Of a stretch of 64,000 bases of DNA, positions 38,543-48,299 are shown piece after piece (position 1 is the stretch's first letter; every line of letters starts with the position of its first letter). The position numbers were made by a program, and so were the translations under genes. Below the pieces are notes generated by a model. The model did not search any database. It was not told the origin of the DNA and saw nothing but the letters and a program-made list of their open reading frames with translations. This DNA is from Deltaproteobacteria bacterium (GTDB taxonomy: Bacteria; Myxococcota; Myxococcia; Myxococcales; 40CM-4-68-19). Location: contig VBLC01000040.1 in NCBI GenBank assembly GCA_005879315.1, forward strand, positions 1-64,000, given 5' to 3'.

Positions 38543-39844
38543 CTACTCATCCCGCAGCGCCACCGCCGGATCGAGCCGCGAGGCGCGCGCCGCAGGATAG
38601 ATGCCGGCGAGCAGGCCGATGCCGCAGGAGACGCCCAGGCCCAGCGCGATGGCCCACGCCGGCACCTCGGCCGGGAAGGTGAGGAAGTGCGCAACCGCCG
38701 TGCCGGCGAACCCGAGGAGGACGCCGATGATGCCGCCGAAGCAAGCCAGCAGCACCGCCTCGATGACGAACTGCATGAGGATGCGCGTCCGCCGCGCGCC
38801 GAGCGCCTTGCGCAGGCCGATCTCCCGGGTCCTCTCGGCGACCGCCACCAGCATGATGTTCATGACGCCGATGCCGCCCACCAGGAGCGAGAGCGCGCAG
38901 ATGAAGAGGCTCGCGGCGGTGACGGTCCCGGCCAGCTGATCGAAGGTGGCGCGCGCCGAGTCGTTGGAGAACATCTCGAAGTCGTTGTCGGCGGTGGCGG
39001 CGAGCCCGCGCGCGCGGCGGAAGGCGCCGATGGCGAGGTCCTGCAGCTTCTGCATCTCGTCGTGCTTCTTCGCCATCACGGTGATGTTCACCGAGCGGCC
39101 GGTGCCGTACAGCTCGAGGAAGAGCGTGATGGGGATGGCGATGAGGTTGTCGGGATTTCCTCCGCCCAGGGGCCCGCCGCCCAGCCGCTCGACGGAGCCG
39201 ACGACTTCCAGCTCGAGCCGCCCCAGCCGCACTCTCTGCCCGATGGCGTCGCCGTTGGGGAAGAGCACGTCGACGGCGCCGGCGCCGAGCACGCAGATGC
39301 GGCTGGCGCTCATCGCCTCGGCCTCGCTGAAGCCGCGCCCCGAGCCGATGGGGAGGTTGTTGTTGGTGAAGAACTCGGCGGTGCCGCCCGCGACGGCGCC
39401 GCCCTGATCGATCTGCTTCCCGGCGGAGATCTCCTTGCCGAACTCCCACACCTCCGCGCCCACCTGCTTGGCCTGGGGCAAGAGGTCGCGCAGCTGGAGC
39501 GCCTGCGTGACGGTCAGGTTCTTGCGCCGGAGGATCTCCGGCGAGAGCGCGCCGAAGTTGAAGTTGGGGAATTTCTGGATCTGGAAGACGTCGGCGCCGA
39601 GGCCGCCCATGTTCTTGTCGATCGAGTTCTGCAGGCCGTGCAAGAGCGACATCATCGAGACCACGGTGAAGACGCCGATGACGATGCCGAGCAGCGTGAG
39701 GCCCGAGCGCAGCTTGTGGCCGGAGAGCGAAGCGAAAGCGAGCCGCAGGTCGTCGAGGCGCGCGATGGCAACCCGCCGCGCCCGCTCGCTCCAGGCCGAG
39801 GCCCGCAGCCTGACGCCCGAGGCCTGCGCCGCGATCTCACTCAT
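38543..39844 (-). CDS. MacB-like ABC transporter permease 1
   Basis: 433 residues. An N-terminal membrane helix (about 45-70; [22 protein letters not shown]) is followed by a large periplasmic MacB_PCD domain and a C-terminal FtsX-type four-helix region ([34 protein letters not shown]). It is one half of a tripartite export pump. It overlaps permease 2 by 8 bases and is the last gene of the operon. Confidence 0.9.
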   Translation of the reverse strand: MSEIAAQASGVRLRASAWSERARRVAIARLDDLRLAFASLSGHKLRSGLTLLGIVIGVFTVVSMMSLLHGLQNSIDKNMGGLGADVFQIQKFPNFNFGALSPEILRRKNLTVTQALQLRDLLPQAKQVGAEVWEFGKEISAGKQIDQGGAVAGGTAEFFTNNNLPIGSGRGFSEAEAMSASRICVLGAGAVDVLFPNGDAIGQRVRLGRLELEVVGSVERLGGGPLGGGNPDNLIAIPITLFLELYGTGRSVNITVMAKKHDEMQKLQDLAIGAFRRARGLAATADNDFEMFSNDSARATFDQLAGTVTAASLFICALSLLVGGIGVMNIMLVAVAERTREIGLRKALGARRTRILMQFVIEAVLLACFGGIIGVLLGFAGTAVAHFLTFPAEVPAWAIALGLGVSCGIGLLAGIYPAARASRLDPAVALRDE

Positions 39845-41144
39845 ATCGGAGCGCCTCGATCGGATGCAGGAACGCGGCGGTCAGCGCCGGCCAGAGCCCG
39901 AAGATCGCTCCCAGCACCGCCGAGCCGACCACCCCGCCCACCACCACGCGCGGATCGATGGCCGCCGGCATGGGACTCAAGATGTCGATCAGCGCCGCCC
40001 CTCCCGCGCCCAGCGCGATGCCGAGCGCGCCGCCCACCGCGGCTACCATGATCGCCTCGCAGAGGAACTGCATGAGGATGGTCATGCGCCGCGCTCCCAG
40101 CGCGCGGCGGATGCCGATCTCCCGCGTCCGCTCCTTCACCGAGACGAGCAGGATGTTCATGATGCCGATGCCGGCGACGATGGCGGTGATGATGCCCACC
40201 AGGATTCCCACCACGTTGGTGGCCATCATCATCTGGTTGAAGCCCTGGAGGATCTTGTCCTGGCGGTTGACCGAGAAGGTGTCCTCCTGCTCGGGACCCA
40301 GGCGGCGCGAGTTGCGCAGCACCGAGATGATCTCGTCCTCCGTCTCCATCACCTTTCCGGCCGGCGCGACCACGGCGATCACCAGGCCGCGCTTGGAGCC
40401 GAAGGAGCGGAGGAAAGAGCTGAGCGGCATCACCAGCCGCAGGTCCTGCGACTGGCCGAAGGCGTTGCCCTTGCGCATCAAGGTGCCGACCACCGTGCAG
40501 CGGGCCATCGGCCCGACTTTCAGCGCCTGGCCGAGGGGATCGCCGTTCTTGAAGAAGGCGTCTTCCAGGTCCGCGCCGATGACGCAGGCGTCGGTCCCCA
40601 GCTCGTGATCGAGATCGCTGATGAAGCGCCCGCGCTTGAGCTGCCAGCTGCCCGCGTCGAGGAAGGCCTCGGTGGTGCCGACGACGTTGACGGACTTGAG
40701 GTCCTTGTCACCCTGGCCGGGGATTCCCACCACCGCCGTGGTGTTGGTGCTGGGCGCGATGGCGACTGGCCAGGTGGCGTTTTTCTGCAGGGCGCGCCAG
40801 TCGAGCTGGGTGACGACCGGGCGGTTCTTGTACTTCCACCAGTCGTTTCCGCCGACGCCCCACTTCCACTTGTGCACATAGAGGGTGTTGGGGCCGAGCG
40901 AGTTGAGCTGCCGCGCGAAGCTCGCCTGCATGCCCGACTCGACCATGAAGATGGTGATCACCGTCATGATGCCGATGGAAATGCCGGTGATGGTCAGGGC
41001 CGCGCGCAGCTTGTGGCTGGCGATGGAGATGGCGGCCTGGACGATCGCTTCGCGCAGCTCGGCGAAGAAGCGCAGCACCTTGCGGAAGAAGCCGAGGTCG
41101 CGCGGTTTCATCGCGAGGGGGATGCTGAGGGCCGATTCGGTCAT
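39837..41144 (-). CDS. MacB-like ABC transporter permease 2
   Basis: 435 residues with the same layout as permease 1: N-terminal helix ([20 protein letters not shown]), periplasmic MacB_PCD domain, then FtsX-like helices ([35 protein letters not shown]). The paired, non-identical permeases probably form a heterodimer. The start overlaps the ATPase stop (ATGA). Confidence 0.9.
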   Translation of the reverse strand: MTESALSIPLAMKPRDLGFFRKVLRFFAELREAIVQAAISIASHKLRAALTITGISIGIMTVITIFMVESGMQASFARQLNSLGPNTLYVHKWKWGVGGNDWWKYKNRPVVTQLDWRALQKNATWPVAIAPSTNTTAVVGIPGQGDKDLKSVNVVGTTEAFLDAGSWQLKRGRFISDLDHELGTDACVIGADLEDAFFKNGDPLGQALKVGPMARCTVVGTLMRKGNAFGQSQDLRLVMPLSSFLRSFGSKRGLVIAVVAPAGKVMETEDEIISVLRNSRRLGPEQEDTFSVNRQDKILQGFNQMMMATNVVGILVGIITAIVAGIGIMNILLVSVKERTREIGIRRALGARRMTILMQFLCEAIMVAAVGGALGIALGAGGAALIDILSPMPAAIDPRVVVGGVVGSAVLGAIFGLWPALTAAFLHPIEALRYE

Positions 41145-41908
41145 CGCTGCACCGTGGCCGCCTGGGCGGCGAGAAGCTGCGCCACTGCTTCGGCGCCGAG
41201 CGCCTCGGCGTTGCCCATCGCGACCTTGACGCCGGGGCCGTCGGCGATGACGAGCCCGTCGACCAGCCGCACCGCCCGCGGGCAGCGCGCCGCCAGCTTC
41301 GGCTCGTGGGTGACGAGCACGATGGTGTTCTTGCGGCCGTGCAGGTCGTGGAAGAGCCCGACGATCTCCTCGCCGGTCTTGCTGTCGAGGTTGCCGGTGG
41401 GCTCGTCGGCGAGCAGCAGCGAGGGCTGCGTCACCAGCGCCCGGGCAATGGCCACGCGCTGCCGCTGGCCGCCGGAGAGCTCGGCGGGCTTGTGGGTCAT
41501 CCGGTCGGCGAGGCCCACCAGATCCAGCGCTCCCTGCGCGCGAGCGCGCCGCTCCTTCTTCGAGACGCCGCGATAGATGAGCGGCAATTCCACGTTCTCC
41601 AGCGCGGAGGCGCGCGGCATCAGCTGGAAGCTCTGGAAGACGAAGCCGATCTCCAGATTGCGCACGTCGGCCAGCTCGTCGTCGGACAGCTCGCTCACGT
41701 CCCGGCCGGAGAGGCGATAGCGACCCGCGGTCGGCACATCCAGGCAGCCAATGATGTTCATCAGCGTGGACTTGCCCGAGCCCGACTGGCCGACGATGGC
41801 GACGAACTCCCCGCGGTCGATCTGCAGATGGATGTCGCGCAGCGCCGGCACCTTGGAGAGGCCCAGGTCGTAGGTCTTGACGATGTGCTCCAGCTCGATC
41901 AGCGCCAT
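41141..41908 (-). CDS. MacB/LolD-type ABC ATPase
   Basis: About 255 residues. Walker A is [13 protein letters not shown], the signature is [15 protein letters not shown], Walker B is [15 protein letters not shown], and the switch His lies in LVTHEP. The family powers MacB- and LolCDE-type exporters. A C-terminal tail of about 40 residues beyond the ABC domain is unusual. ATG 41908 was chosen over an upstream extension that lacks conserved features. Confidence 0.93.
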   Translation of the reverse strand: MALIELEHIVKTYDLGLSKVPALRDIHLQIDRGEFVAIVGQSGSGKSTLMNIIGCLDVPTAGRYRLSGRDVSELSDDELADVRNLEIGFVFQSFQLMPRASALENVELPLIYRGVSKKERRARAQGALDLVGLADRMTHKPAELSGGQRQRVAIARALVTQPSLLLADEPTGNLDSKTGEEIVGLFHDLHGRKNTIVLVTHEPKLAARCPRAVRLVDGLVIADGPGVKVAMGNAEALGAEAVAQLLAAQAATVQR

Positions 41909-41939
41909 TCGATTCTCCCGGCCGTAACCGCCAGCTCGC

Positions 41940-43271
41940 TCAGCTACGGCCGCCCTGAGGGCCCGGCTTGTCGCCGCCCTTCTGGTCCTTCGTCTGCGGC
42001 TTGACCTTCTGCCCCTCCTGCAGCTCGCGGGCGAGCGTGCGATAGGGTCCGTCGACCACCGTGTCGCCGTCGGTGATGCCGTCGAGGATCTCCACGTCGG
42101 TGCGGCTGGCGATGCCGGTGTGCACCTCGCGCATCTGGGTGGCCCCGTCCTTGTCGACCACGAAGACGACCTTGACCGGCTTGGGCTTGCCGGTGGCGGC
42201 CTTGGTGGGTGGATCATCGGCCTTGGCCGGTGCGCCGGTTGCGCCGCCGGCCTCGGCGACCTTGATTTCTCCCTCGCGCTGGGCCTTCTGCTCCTTCTTC
42301 TTCGCCTCGCGCGAGGTGACCGCCTGGATGGGCACCATGATGACGTTCTCGTGCGTCGCGGTGGCGATCGACACCGCCGAGGACATGCCCGGCAGCGCGC
42401 CCTCGGGCGGCGAGTCCAGCGCTACGCGGACGAAGAAGGTGGTCACCTCGGCATCGGTGCCGGGGTTCTTGATCTGCGCGTTCTTCTGCACCGAGAAGAC
42501 GTGGCCCTTGAACTGCTTGTCGGGGATGGCGTCGATGTCCACGGTCGCCTCGTCGCCGACATGGATCCCGACCACCTCGTGCTCGCCCACCTCCGCCTTG
42601 ACCTCCATCTCGTTGAGGCCGCCCATGATCATGACGACGTCCTCGGAGAGATCGGACCCGCGGATGCGCTCGCCCACCTTGTGGTCGAGCTCGAGGATGG
42701 TGCCGTCGATGGGCGCGGTGAGCGTGGCGCGCGAGAGGTTGTAGAGCGCCGTGCTCAGCTGGCCCTGGTTCTGCGCCACCATCTCCTTCTGTTGATCGAG
42801 CCGGCTGACGTCGAGCTTGAGCGCCGTGTCCGACTTCTCCAGATCGGAGGCGCTGGCCAGTCTCTCCCGCACCAGCGTCTTCACCCGCTCCAGGTCGCGG
42901 CGGTCCTGGGCGATGCTCGCTTCGATCTGCACGATCTGCGCCCTGGCGGACGCCACTGCGCCGCGGAACTGCGCCACCTGCGCCTCCTGCAAGCGCTTGT
43001 CGATCTGCCCGAGCATCTGCCCGCGCCGCACCAGCTCGCCCTCCTTGACCGCCAGCGAGAGGAGATCGCCGGTGACGTTGCTGCTCACCTTGACAGTCTC
43101 GCGCGCTTGCAGGTGGCCGGCCGCCGTCACCACCCGGGTGACGCTGCCCTTCTTGGCCACCGCAGTGGTCACCTCGACGGGCGGCGGAGGATGGGGCTTG
43201 AGCCCCTGCCAGGTGGCGAAGCCCACCCCTGCGATGATGATGCCAGTCAGAATCCAGCGTCCGGTCGTCAC
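41940..43271 (-). CDS. HlyD/MacA-type periplasmic adaptor
   Basis: About 443 residues from GTG 43271, six bases after a GGGAGG ribosome site. One N-terminal helix, then lipoyl, coiled-coil (about 85-180; [18 protein letters not shown]) and beta-barrel domains ([20 protein letters not shown]). A Lys/Pro/Gly-rich low-complexity insert (about 320-360) precedes the membrane-proximal domain. It bridges the ABC permeases and TolC-type channel. It starts two bases after that gene. Confidence 0.9.
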   Translation of the reverse strand: MTTGRWILTGIIIAGVGFATWQGLKPHPPPPVEVTTAVAKKGSVTRVVTAAGHLQARETVKVSSNVTGDLLSLAVKEGELVRRGQMLGQIDKRLQEAQVAQFRGAVASARAQIVQIEASIAQDRRDLERVKTLVRERLASASDLEKSDTALKLDVSRLDQQKEMVAQNQGQLSTALYNLSRATLTAPIDGTILELDHKVGERIRGSDLSEDVVMIMGGLNEMEVKAEVGEHEVVGIHVGDEATVDIDAIPDKQFKGHVFSVQKNAQIKNPGTDAEVTTFFVRVALDSPPEGALPGMSSAVSIATATHENVIMVPIQAVTSREAKKKEQKAQREGEIKVAEAGGATGAPAKADDPPTKAATGKPKPVKVVFVVDKDGATQMREVHTGIASRTDVEILDGITDGDTVVDGPYRTLARELQEGQKVKPQTKDQKGGDKPGPQGGRS

Positions 43272-43273
43272 TC

Positions 43274-44587
43274 TCAACCTCCCTGAGCGCGGCGCAACGC
43301 CGCTTCTGCTTCGCGTCCGTCGACCAGCGCGCCCACTCGCGCCAGGGCCGCCTGGGTCACTTTCAACTCCGCGTCGCGCACTTCCAGCTGCGTGCCGACG
43401 CCGACTTCCTGTCGGGTGCGCGCAAGGCGCAAGGTCTCGTTGGCGTTCTGCTCGGTCTGCACCGCCACCCGCGCCTGGGCGCGAGCGGCAGCGAGCTGCG
43501 CGACCGCCTTCTCCACGTCGGAGGCGACGCCGCGCCGGCCGGCGAGCAGGTCGGTCTCGCTCATCAGCGCGGTGAGCTCGGCCTTGCGCACGGTCGCGTC
43601 GGTGGCGAAGCCGCCGAAGATGTTCCAGGTCAGGTTCACGCTTCCCGACAGCTGACTGGAGTTGCCCAGATTCGGGTCGTCGAACTGCGAAAAGATGGGC
43701 GCGTTGCGGCCGTAGCTCCCGCTCAGGCTCACCACCGGCCAGTAGTCGCCTTTCGCCGCCGAGACCAGCTTGCGGTTCGAATCCAGAGTCAGGGCGAAGG
43801 CCTTCAGGCTGGGCCGGTTGGCGAGCGCGCGCTGCACCGCCGGGCCGGTCTCGGGAGGCGCGGCCGGCTCGGAGAACATCCGCGACCCCTCGACCACCGC
43901 CAGCGGCTCGCCCGGGTCGAGCCCGATGGACGCGGAGAGATCGGCCCGGGCCAGCTCCACCGCTCGCTCCTGCCCGAGGCGGATGATCTCGTCATTGTCG
44001 CGGTTGGCGCGCGCGGCGTAGACATCGGCCTGCGTGGCGCGGCCGCCCTCGAAGAGCCGCTGGGTGAAGTCGGCTTGATCGCGGCTCCGCTGGGCGGCAT
44101 CGGCCAGGACCTGGAGCTGCCGCTGAGCGCGCACCAGCTCGTAGAAGCGCTGCTCGATCAGATAGGTGATCTGCAGCCTCTGCTCGTCCACTTGCGCCTG
44201 GCTCGCGGCCACGCCGAGGTCGGCGGCGGAGAGATTGTTCCACCACTTGCCCCCGTCGAAGACGAGCTGTCTCAGATTCAGGCCGGCCGTGTAGTTGTTG
44301 CTGAAGGTGAGCGAGGAGGGAATGGTGACGGCTCCGATGCCGGGGATGACCCGCTCGCCCTCCGGCGTCTGCGCCCGCGTGCGGCTGGCGCTGGCGTTGA
44401 AGTCGAGCCTGGGGAGGATGTTGGCCCGCGCCAGCACGCGGTCCTGCTCGGCGGAGAGCGAGAGCAGGATCTGCTTGCGCAGATCGGTGTTGCGTTCGAG
44501 ACCGAGCTTGAGGGCATCGTCGAGCGTGAGCTGCCGCGCCAGCGCCGCGCTGGAGAAGAGCAACGCAAGAATCAGAGCGCGAGCCAC
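43274..44587 (-). CDS. TolC-family outer membrane efflux channel
   Basis: 437 residues from GTG 44587, with signal peptide ending ALA. Two internally repeated OEP halves of coiled-coil and barrel strands are seen (NNYTAGLNLRQLVFDGGKW and LSGSVNLTWNIFGGFATDA). It is the outer-membrane exit of the export system encoded by the next genes. Confidence 0.93.
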   Translation of the reverse strand: MARALILALLFSSAALARQLTLDDALKLGLERNTDLRKQILLSLSAEQDRVLARANILPRLDFNASASRTRAQTPEGERVIPGIGAVTIPSSLTFSNNYTAGLNLRQLVFDGGKWWNNLSAADLGVAASQAQVDEQRLQITYLIEQRFYELVRAQRQLQVLADAAQRSRDQADFTQRLFEGGRATQADVYAARANRDNDEIIRLGQERAVELARADLSASIGLDPGEPLAVVEGSRMFSEPAAPPETGPAVQRALANRPSLKAFALTLDSNRKLVSAAKGDYWPVVSLSGSYGRNAPIFSQFDDPNLGNSSQLSGSVNLTWNIFGGFATDATVRKAELTALMSETDLLAGRRGVASDVEKAVAQLAAARAQARVAVQTEQNANETLRLARTRQEVGVGTQLEVRDAELKVTQAALARVGALVDGREAEAALRRAQGG

Positions 44588-44590
44588 TGT

Positions 44591-45325
44591 CTAGCCTCCC
44601 ATCGCCACTTGCGTGAGGAGCCTCACGCAGACCCAGCCGATCATTGTCCCCCACATCGCACGCTTGAGCGCCACCTGCCCCGCGTGAGCGACTCCGTAGC
44701 CGAGCATCAGCGCCGCCCAGAGGGAGAAGAAGTCGAAGGTGTTGCCGAGCTTGAGCCAGGGGCCCATCAGAGGATGCCCGAGGACGGCGAAGATTCCGCT
44801 CAGGCTTCGTGGCGAGAGCTCCGCAGGGCCCGGCGGCAGGACGGCATGCTGCAAGGCGGCCACGGCGTCGAGCAGGTTGGCGAGCGCGCCCGGCAAGAGC
44901 GTCGCGGCCGCGACCGGCGCAACCGCGCTCCCCTTGACGCGGCCCTTGAGGAACCAGCCGAGTCCCAGCACCGCCAGGCAGGTGAGGCCGAGCTGCAGCG
45001 GCGCCTCGAACGCCCCGCGCGCGACCCTCGCCACCACGAAAATGCGCTCGGCGGTCCTGGTCTCGTCCTCGATCTGCCGGTCGCTCATGTTCTGCAGCCC
45101 GCCCTGCTTCTCCAGGCGCTGCAGGGTGGCGTCCTTGGCGTCGACGCGGAGGGAGTGCGCGCCGCCCGCCAGGAGCGCGCAGACGAAAGCGATGATGAAG
45201 GCGAGCTTGACCCCGCCGGTGCGCGCCTGCCGCTCCATGCCGGCATCGGGCGCGACCAGGGCCAGCAAGGCAGGCGGCAGGGCCCTTCCGGCCGCAGGCA
45301 GCTCGGCTTCGCTGGTCACGATCAC
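44591..45325 (-). CDS. Yip1-type membrane protein
   Basis: 244 residues with about five membrane helices (LAFIIAFVCALLAGG, LGLTCLAVLGLGWFL and others) and PFAM-Yip1-like layout: PLQLGLTCLAVLGL, LLPGALANLLDAV and a long loop before WLKLGNTFDFFSLWAALMLGYG. The role is unknown. It begins the operon ahead of the TolC-type gene, three bases away, so it may assist assembly of the exporter. Confidence 0.75.
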   Translation of the reverse strand: MIVTSEAELPAAGRALPPALLALVAPDAGMERQARTGGVKLAFIIAFVCALLAGGAHSLRVDAKDATLQRLEKQGGLQNMSDRQIEDETRTAERIFVVARVARGAFEAPLQLGLTCLAVLGLGWFLKGRVKGSAVAPVAAATLLPGALANLLDAVAALQHAVLPPGPAELSPRSLSGIFAVLGHPLMGPWLKLGNTFDFFSLWAALMLGYGVAHAGQVALKRAMWGTMIGWVCVRLLTQVAMGG

Positions 45326-45410
45326 TCGATACCTCCGCGGACGCCCCTGCTACGGCGGGCGCACCGCGCTATTTCGTCCCCATGTGACTTCGGCGGCCGG
45401 CGGAGTTAGC

Positions 45411-45563
45411 ATGACTGGGATGCGCCGACTTCTTCCCCCCCGGCAGACCATCTGGCTTCTCGTCGCCGGGCTCCTCTGCCTGATGGCGGCTGGGGTGGCG
45501 AGCATGCGAAAGTTCGGGCCGCCGCGCGGACACGTGTACGCGGCGCTGCAGAAGAACCACTGA
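45411..45563 (+). CDS. Possible small single-pass membrane protein
   Basis: 50 residues: a basic start (MTGMRRLLPPR), one membrane helix (TIWLLVAGLLCLMAAGVA) and a short polar tail. It sits alone, convergent with a minus-strand gene ten bases beyond. The hydrophobic helix speaks for it being real. There is no recognisable family. Confidence 0.4.
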   Translation: MTGMRRLLPPRQTIWLLVAGLLCLMAAGVASMRKFGPPRGHVYAALQKNH

Positions 45564-45573
45564 GCGACGGCCT

Positions 45574-46371
45574 CTATCGAAGTGCGCCATCGCCCGCCGG
45601 CCCGGCGAGGTGCCGCAGGATGTTCTCCAGCAGAGGGCCGCCCGGCAATTCGGACACCGCTTCCTCCAGCCGCCGGGCGAAAGCGCGCGCCGCGCGGGTG
45701 CGGTCGACCTTGAATCCACCCCGCTCCAGCTCGTCGAGCAGCGGCTTGGCGGCGAGCAGCGCGCGCGTCGCGGCGGTGACGAGCCTGGTGCGGAATTTCC
45801 ACAGACGGGCGCCCGAGAGATCGCCGAGAACTTCGGCGGCGAGCTTGCGCGCCTCCGCGCTCCGCGGCGCATCGACGCCGCGCAGGCTTTGCAGAAGCGC
45901 CTGGAGCGGCGGATAGGTCAGGCTGCGCGCGAGCACCTCCTCGATCTGCGGCACGATCGCTTCGCGGACGATCAGGCTGCAAGCCGAATCGAGATCGTCG
46001 TCCTGCGCTTTGAAGAGCTGCGCCAGGCTATAGAGCGCCTCGGGGGGTTGGCGCTGCGCCGCGGCCGGAAAGCGCTCGCGGAAAAAGATGTAGAGGTCCA
46101 TCCACGCTGCCGCTCGCCGCGAGCGCAGCCGGAAGTGCTCGACTGCGCCGCGCGGCAGGCGGAGAAAGCCGTCGGGATCGATCACCGCCTGCTCGCTGCA
46201 CAAGAGCGCCGGCGCGGGGAGGAGCGTCGCGGCGGCGTGCTCGACGTGGAGGAGGAAGGAGAGCGCGGAGCAGGTCGCCTCTTGCGCCACCGGCGCCGTC
46301 TCGAGCGCCCAGCGAGCGAGCGCTTCGGGGGGGACGCGGATGTCGGCGAGCTCTTCTTGCAGGCGGCGCAT
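45574..46371 (-). CDS. Hypothetical helical protein
   Basis: About 265 residues, almost all alpha-helical and Ala/Leu/Arg-rich, without signal peptide or motifs I know. ATG 46371 is preceded by a good GGAGG ribosome site. A longer reading frame upstream has no support. It is divergent from the diiron protein gene, sharing a 105-base gap that holds an inverted repeat. Confidence 0.6.
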   Translation of the reverse strand: MRRLQEELADIRVPPEALARWALETAPVAQEATCSALSFLLHVEHAAATLLPAPALLCSEQAVIDPDGFLRLPRGAVEHFRLRSRRAAAWMDLYIFFRERFPAAAQRQPPEALYSLAQLFKAQDDDLDSACSLIVREAIVPQIEEVLARSLTYPPLQALLQSLRGVDAPRSAEARKLAAEVLGDLSGARLWKFRTRLVTAATRALLAAKPLLDELERGGFKVDRTRAARAFARRLEEAVSELPGGPLLENILRHLAGPAGDGALR

Positions 46372-46388
46372 CGATCGCCTCCGTTCGA

Positions 46389-46401
46389 GTACCGATGGTA
46401 C
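46389..46401. promoter_or_regulatory. Inverted repeat in divergent promoter region (candidate operator)
   Basis: GTACC-GAT-GGTAC is a perfect five-base-arm inverted repeat in the shared upstream region of two divergent genes. The core ACCGATGGT recurs at 54317-54325 in another divergent region of this window. That shared core suggests a common regulator, but two sites are weak evidence. Confidence 0.3.
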
Positions 46402-46476
46402 GCGACCTGCCAATGTTCGCAAGTGTGCAGTCCCTTTTCGCCGACGGGGACGACGCAGCGTGCTAACTTTGCCGCG

Positions 46477-47325
46477 ATGCTGCTGACGCGGGAGGAGATG
46501 ACCTTCGACTTCGGCGGCGGGCGGCTGCGCGCCGACCGGGACCGGAAAGTGCTCGCCTGGATGATGAACCAGTTCCTCTACGGCGAGGTCTCCGGCATCC
46601 AGTGCGGCCACTGGCTCTACCAGGCGCCCGACCTGGAAGCGGCCCGGTTCTTCGCGCGGCAGGCGGTGGAGGAGTTCCAGCACGTCGACAACTTCGTCCG
46701 GATTTTGCAGCTGCTCGGCGAGGAGCCCGCCCCCGCGCACCCGCTGGTGCGCTTCCTCAGCACCGGGATGATGCCCGGCAGCTTCGAGGAGCACGTCTGC
46801 CTGGAGATGGCCGTCGGCGAGGGGCTGGTGTTGATGGCGCTCTACGGGGTCATCGATACCGTCGACCACCCCGAGATCCGCGCCGTCCTCGAGCGCGCCG
46901 TGAAGCAGGAGGAGCGGCACGTCGACTTCGGTGAAGAGCGGACGGTGCGCGCGCTGCGCGAGCGGCCGGGGCTGCGCCGGCGCCTTCTTGGATTGTCGCT
47001 GGTCTCGCTCTGGGCCGTGCGCCGGTTGACGTCCTTCATGCGCAAGCGGCTTCCGGTGGATCACGAGGTGTTATCGAAATTACCGGATTTTTTGCAATTC
47101 ACCGTCGAGTGCGCGGAGAAGCGGCTCTTGCGGATGGGGGTTTTGGACCAGCCCCTCGCGCAGATGTCAGCCCTTTCGAAGGCGACCGCAGTGGCCGAAG
47201 CGTACCTCTCGACGGCGGCGTCGCTGCCGCTGCGCCTTTTGCCGCGCAAGCGCCTCACCGACACGTACCTGCGCGACCCGGCCATGCGCCACGGCGAGGA
47301 GCAACCGATCCGCCTGGTCCGGTAG
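46477..47325 (+). CDS. Ferritin-like diiron protein
   Basis: About 282 residues, helical. Two ExxH motifs (AVEEFQHVDNF and KQEERHVDFGEE), with extra Glu in LEMAVGEG and an early Glu, are the ligands of a carboxylate-bridged diiron centre, as in ferritin-like oxidases. A C-terminal extension of about 90 basic residues follows. The substrate is unknown. It lies next to the molybdoenzyme genes but on the opposite strand, ending two bases from them. Confidence 0.7.
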   Translation: MLLTREEMTFDFGGGRLRADRDRKVLAWMMNQFLYGEVSGIQCGHWLYQAPDLEAARFFARQAVEEFQHVDNFVRILQLLGEEPAPAHPLVRFLSTGMMPGSFEEHVCLEMAVGEGLVLMALYGVIDTVDHPEIRAVLERAVKQEERHVDFGEERTVRALRERPGLRRRLLGLSLVSLWAVRRLTSFMRKRLPVDHEVLSKLPDFLQFTVECAEKRLLRMGVLDQPLAQMSALSKATAVAEAYLSTAASLPLRLLPRKRLTDTYLRDPAMRHGEEQPIRLVR

Positions 47326-47327
47326 TT

Positions 47328-48299
47328 TCAATCCTGGAGCGCTCGCGACACCGTCCGTCTGACCAGCACCGGCAGCACCTCGCGGCGCCACTCGGGATCG
47401 ACGCCGATGTTCGTCAGCGGCTTGCACTGCTTCTGCGCGCGTCTGGCCAGCTCCTCGGCGACGCGCGCGTCAGCCGGGCGGCCAGCGAGGTCTTCCAGTC
47501 CTCGGATCAGCGCTGGCCGGGCGGCGATGGCGCTCACGCAGAGCGCGACGGATTTGACTGCGCCCTGCGCGACCTCCAGCGCGACGGCCAGATTGAGCGC
47601 CGGGAAGTCGATCGCGGCGCGCATGCGCAGCTTGCCGAAGGCCTGCTTGAGCGATCTGGCCCGGACCGGCACGCGCACCTCGACGAGAAGCTCGTCGGAC
47701 TGCAGCACCGTATTGTGCACGCCGTCCTGGAGGTAGAAGTCGCGGAGCGGCAAGATGCGCTCGCCGCGCGGCGAGACCAGGCGCACCGAAGCGCCGAGCG
47801 CGAGCAGCACCGGGGCGGTGTCGTTGGAGGCCGCCGCCACGCAGCGCTTTCCACCCTTGACCACGTGGCAGAGGGTGCCGTCCTTCTTCAGGCAGAAGCC
47901 GAGCGCGCTGCGCCAGAAGTAGGTCTGGTTGATGTAGACGCAGCGCGTGTCGAGGCAGAGATTGCCGCCGAGCGTGCCCATCCGCCGCAGCTGCGGGCCG
48001 GCGATCTGCGCGCAGGCATCGGCCAGCGCCGGGAGCATCGAAGCTTCGCGGGAGAGCTGGTCGATGGAGCAGAGCGCGCCGAGCTTGACGAAGTCGTCCT
48101 CCTCGCGGACATAGCGCAGCTCTTTCGATAATCCCCGCAGCGCGACCAGGTGCTGGGTCTCGTACATTCCATATTTCAAATTTGGAACGATGTCGGTGCC
48201 GCCGGCCAGGACCCGGGCGCCGGGTTTGTCGCGCAAGAGCTCCACCGCCTCGGCGACCGAGCCGGGCCGCAGCACCTCGACGGCAGGGAGCGTCATCAT
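47328..48299 (-). CDS. 4-Hydroxybenzoyl-CoA reductase beta-like FAD subunit
   Basis: 323 residues of the CoxM/FAD_binding_5 type: VLAGGTDIVPNLKYG and PQLRRMGTLGGNLCLDTRC. An added Cys-rich loop follows at about 117-157 (RCVYINQTYF, GFCLKKDG, TLCHVV, GGKRCVAAASND). In 4-hydroxybenzoyl-CoA reductase this loop binds an extra 4Fe-4S cluster that lets electrons flow toward reduction. That is the best clue to function, though the substrate is not proved. ATG 48299 overlaps the stop of the large subunit (ATGA). Confidence 0.82.
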   Translation of the reverse strand: MMTLPAVEVLRPGSVAEAVELLRDKPGARVLAGGTDIVPNLKYGMYETQHLVALRGLSKELRYVREEDDFVKLGALCSIDQLSREASMLPALADACAQIAGPQLRRMGTLGGNLCLDTRCVYINQTYFWRSALGFCLKKDGTLCHVVKGGKRCVAAASNDTAPVLLALGASVRLVSPRGERILPLRDFYLQDGVHNTVLQSDELLVEVRVPVRARSLKQAFGKLRMRAAIDFPALNLAVALEVAQGAVKSVALCVSAIAARPALIRGLEDLAGRPADARVAEELARRAQKQCKPLTNIGVDPEWRREVLPVLVRRTVSRALQD

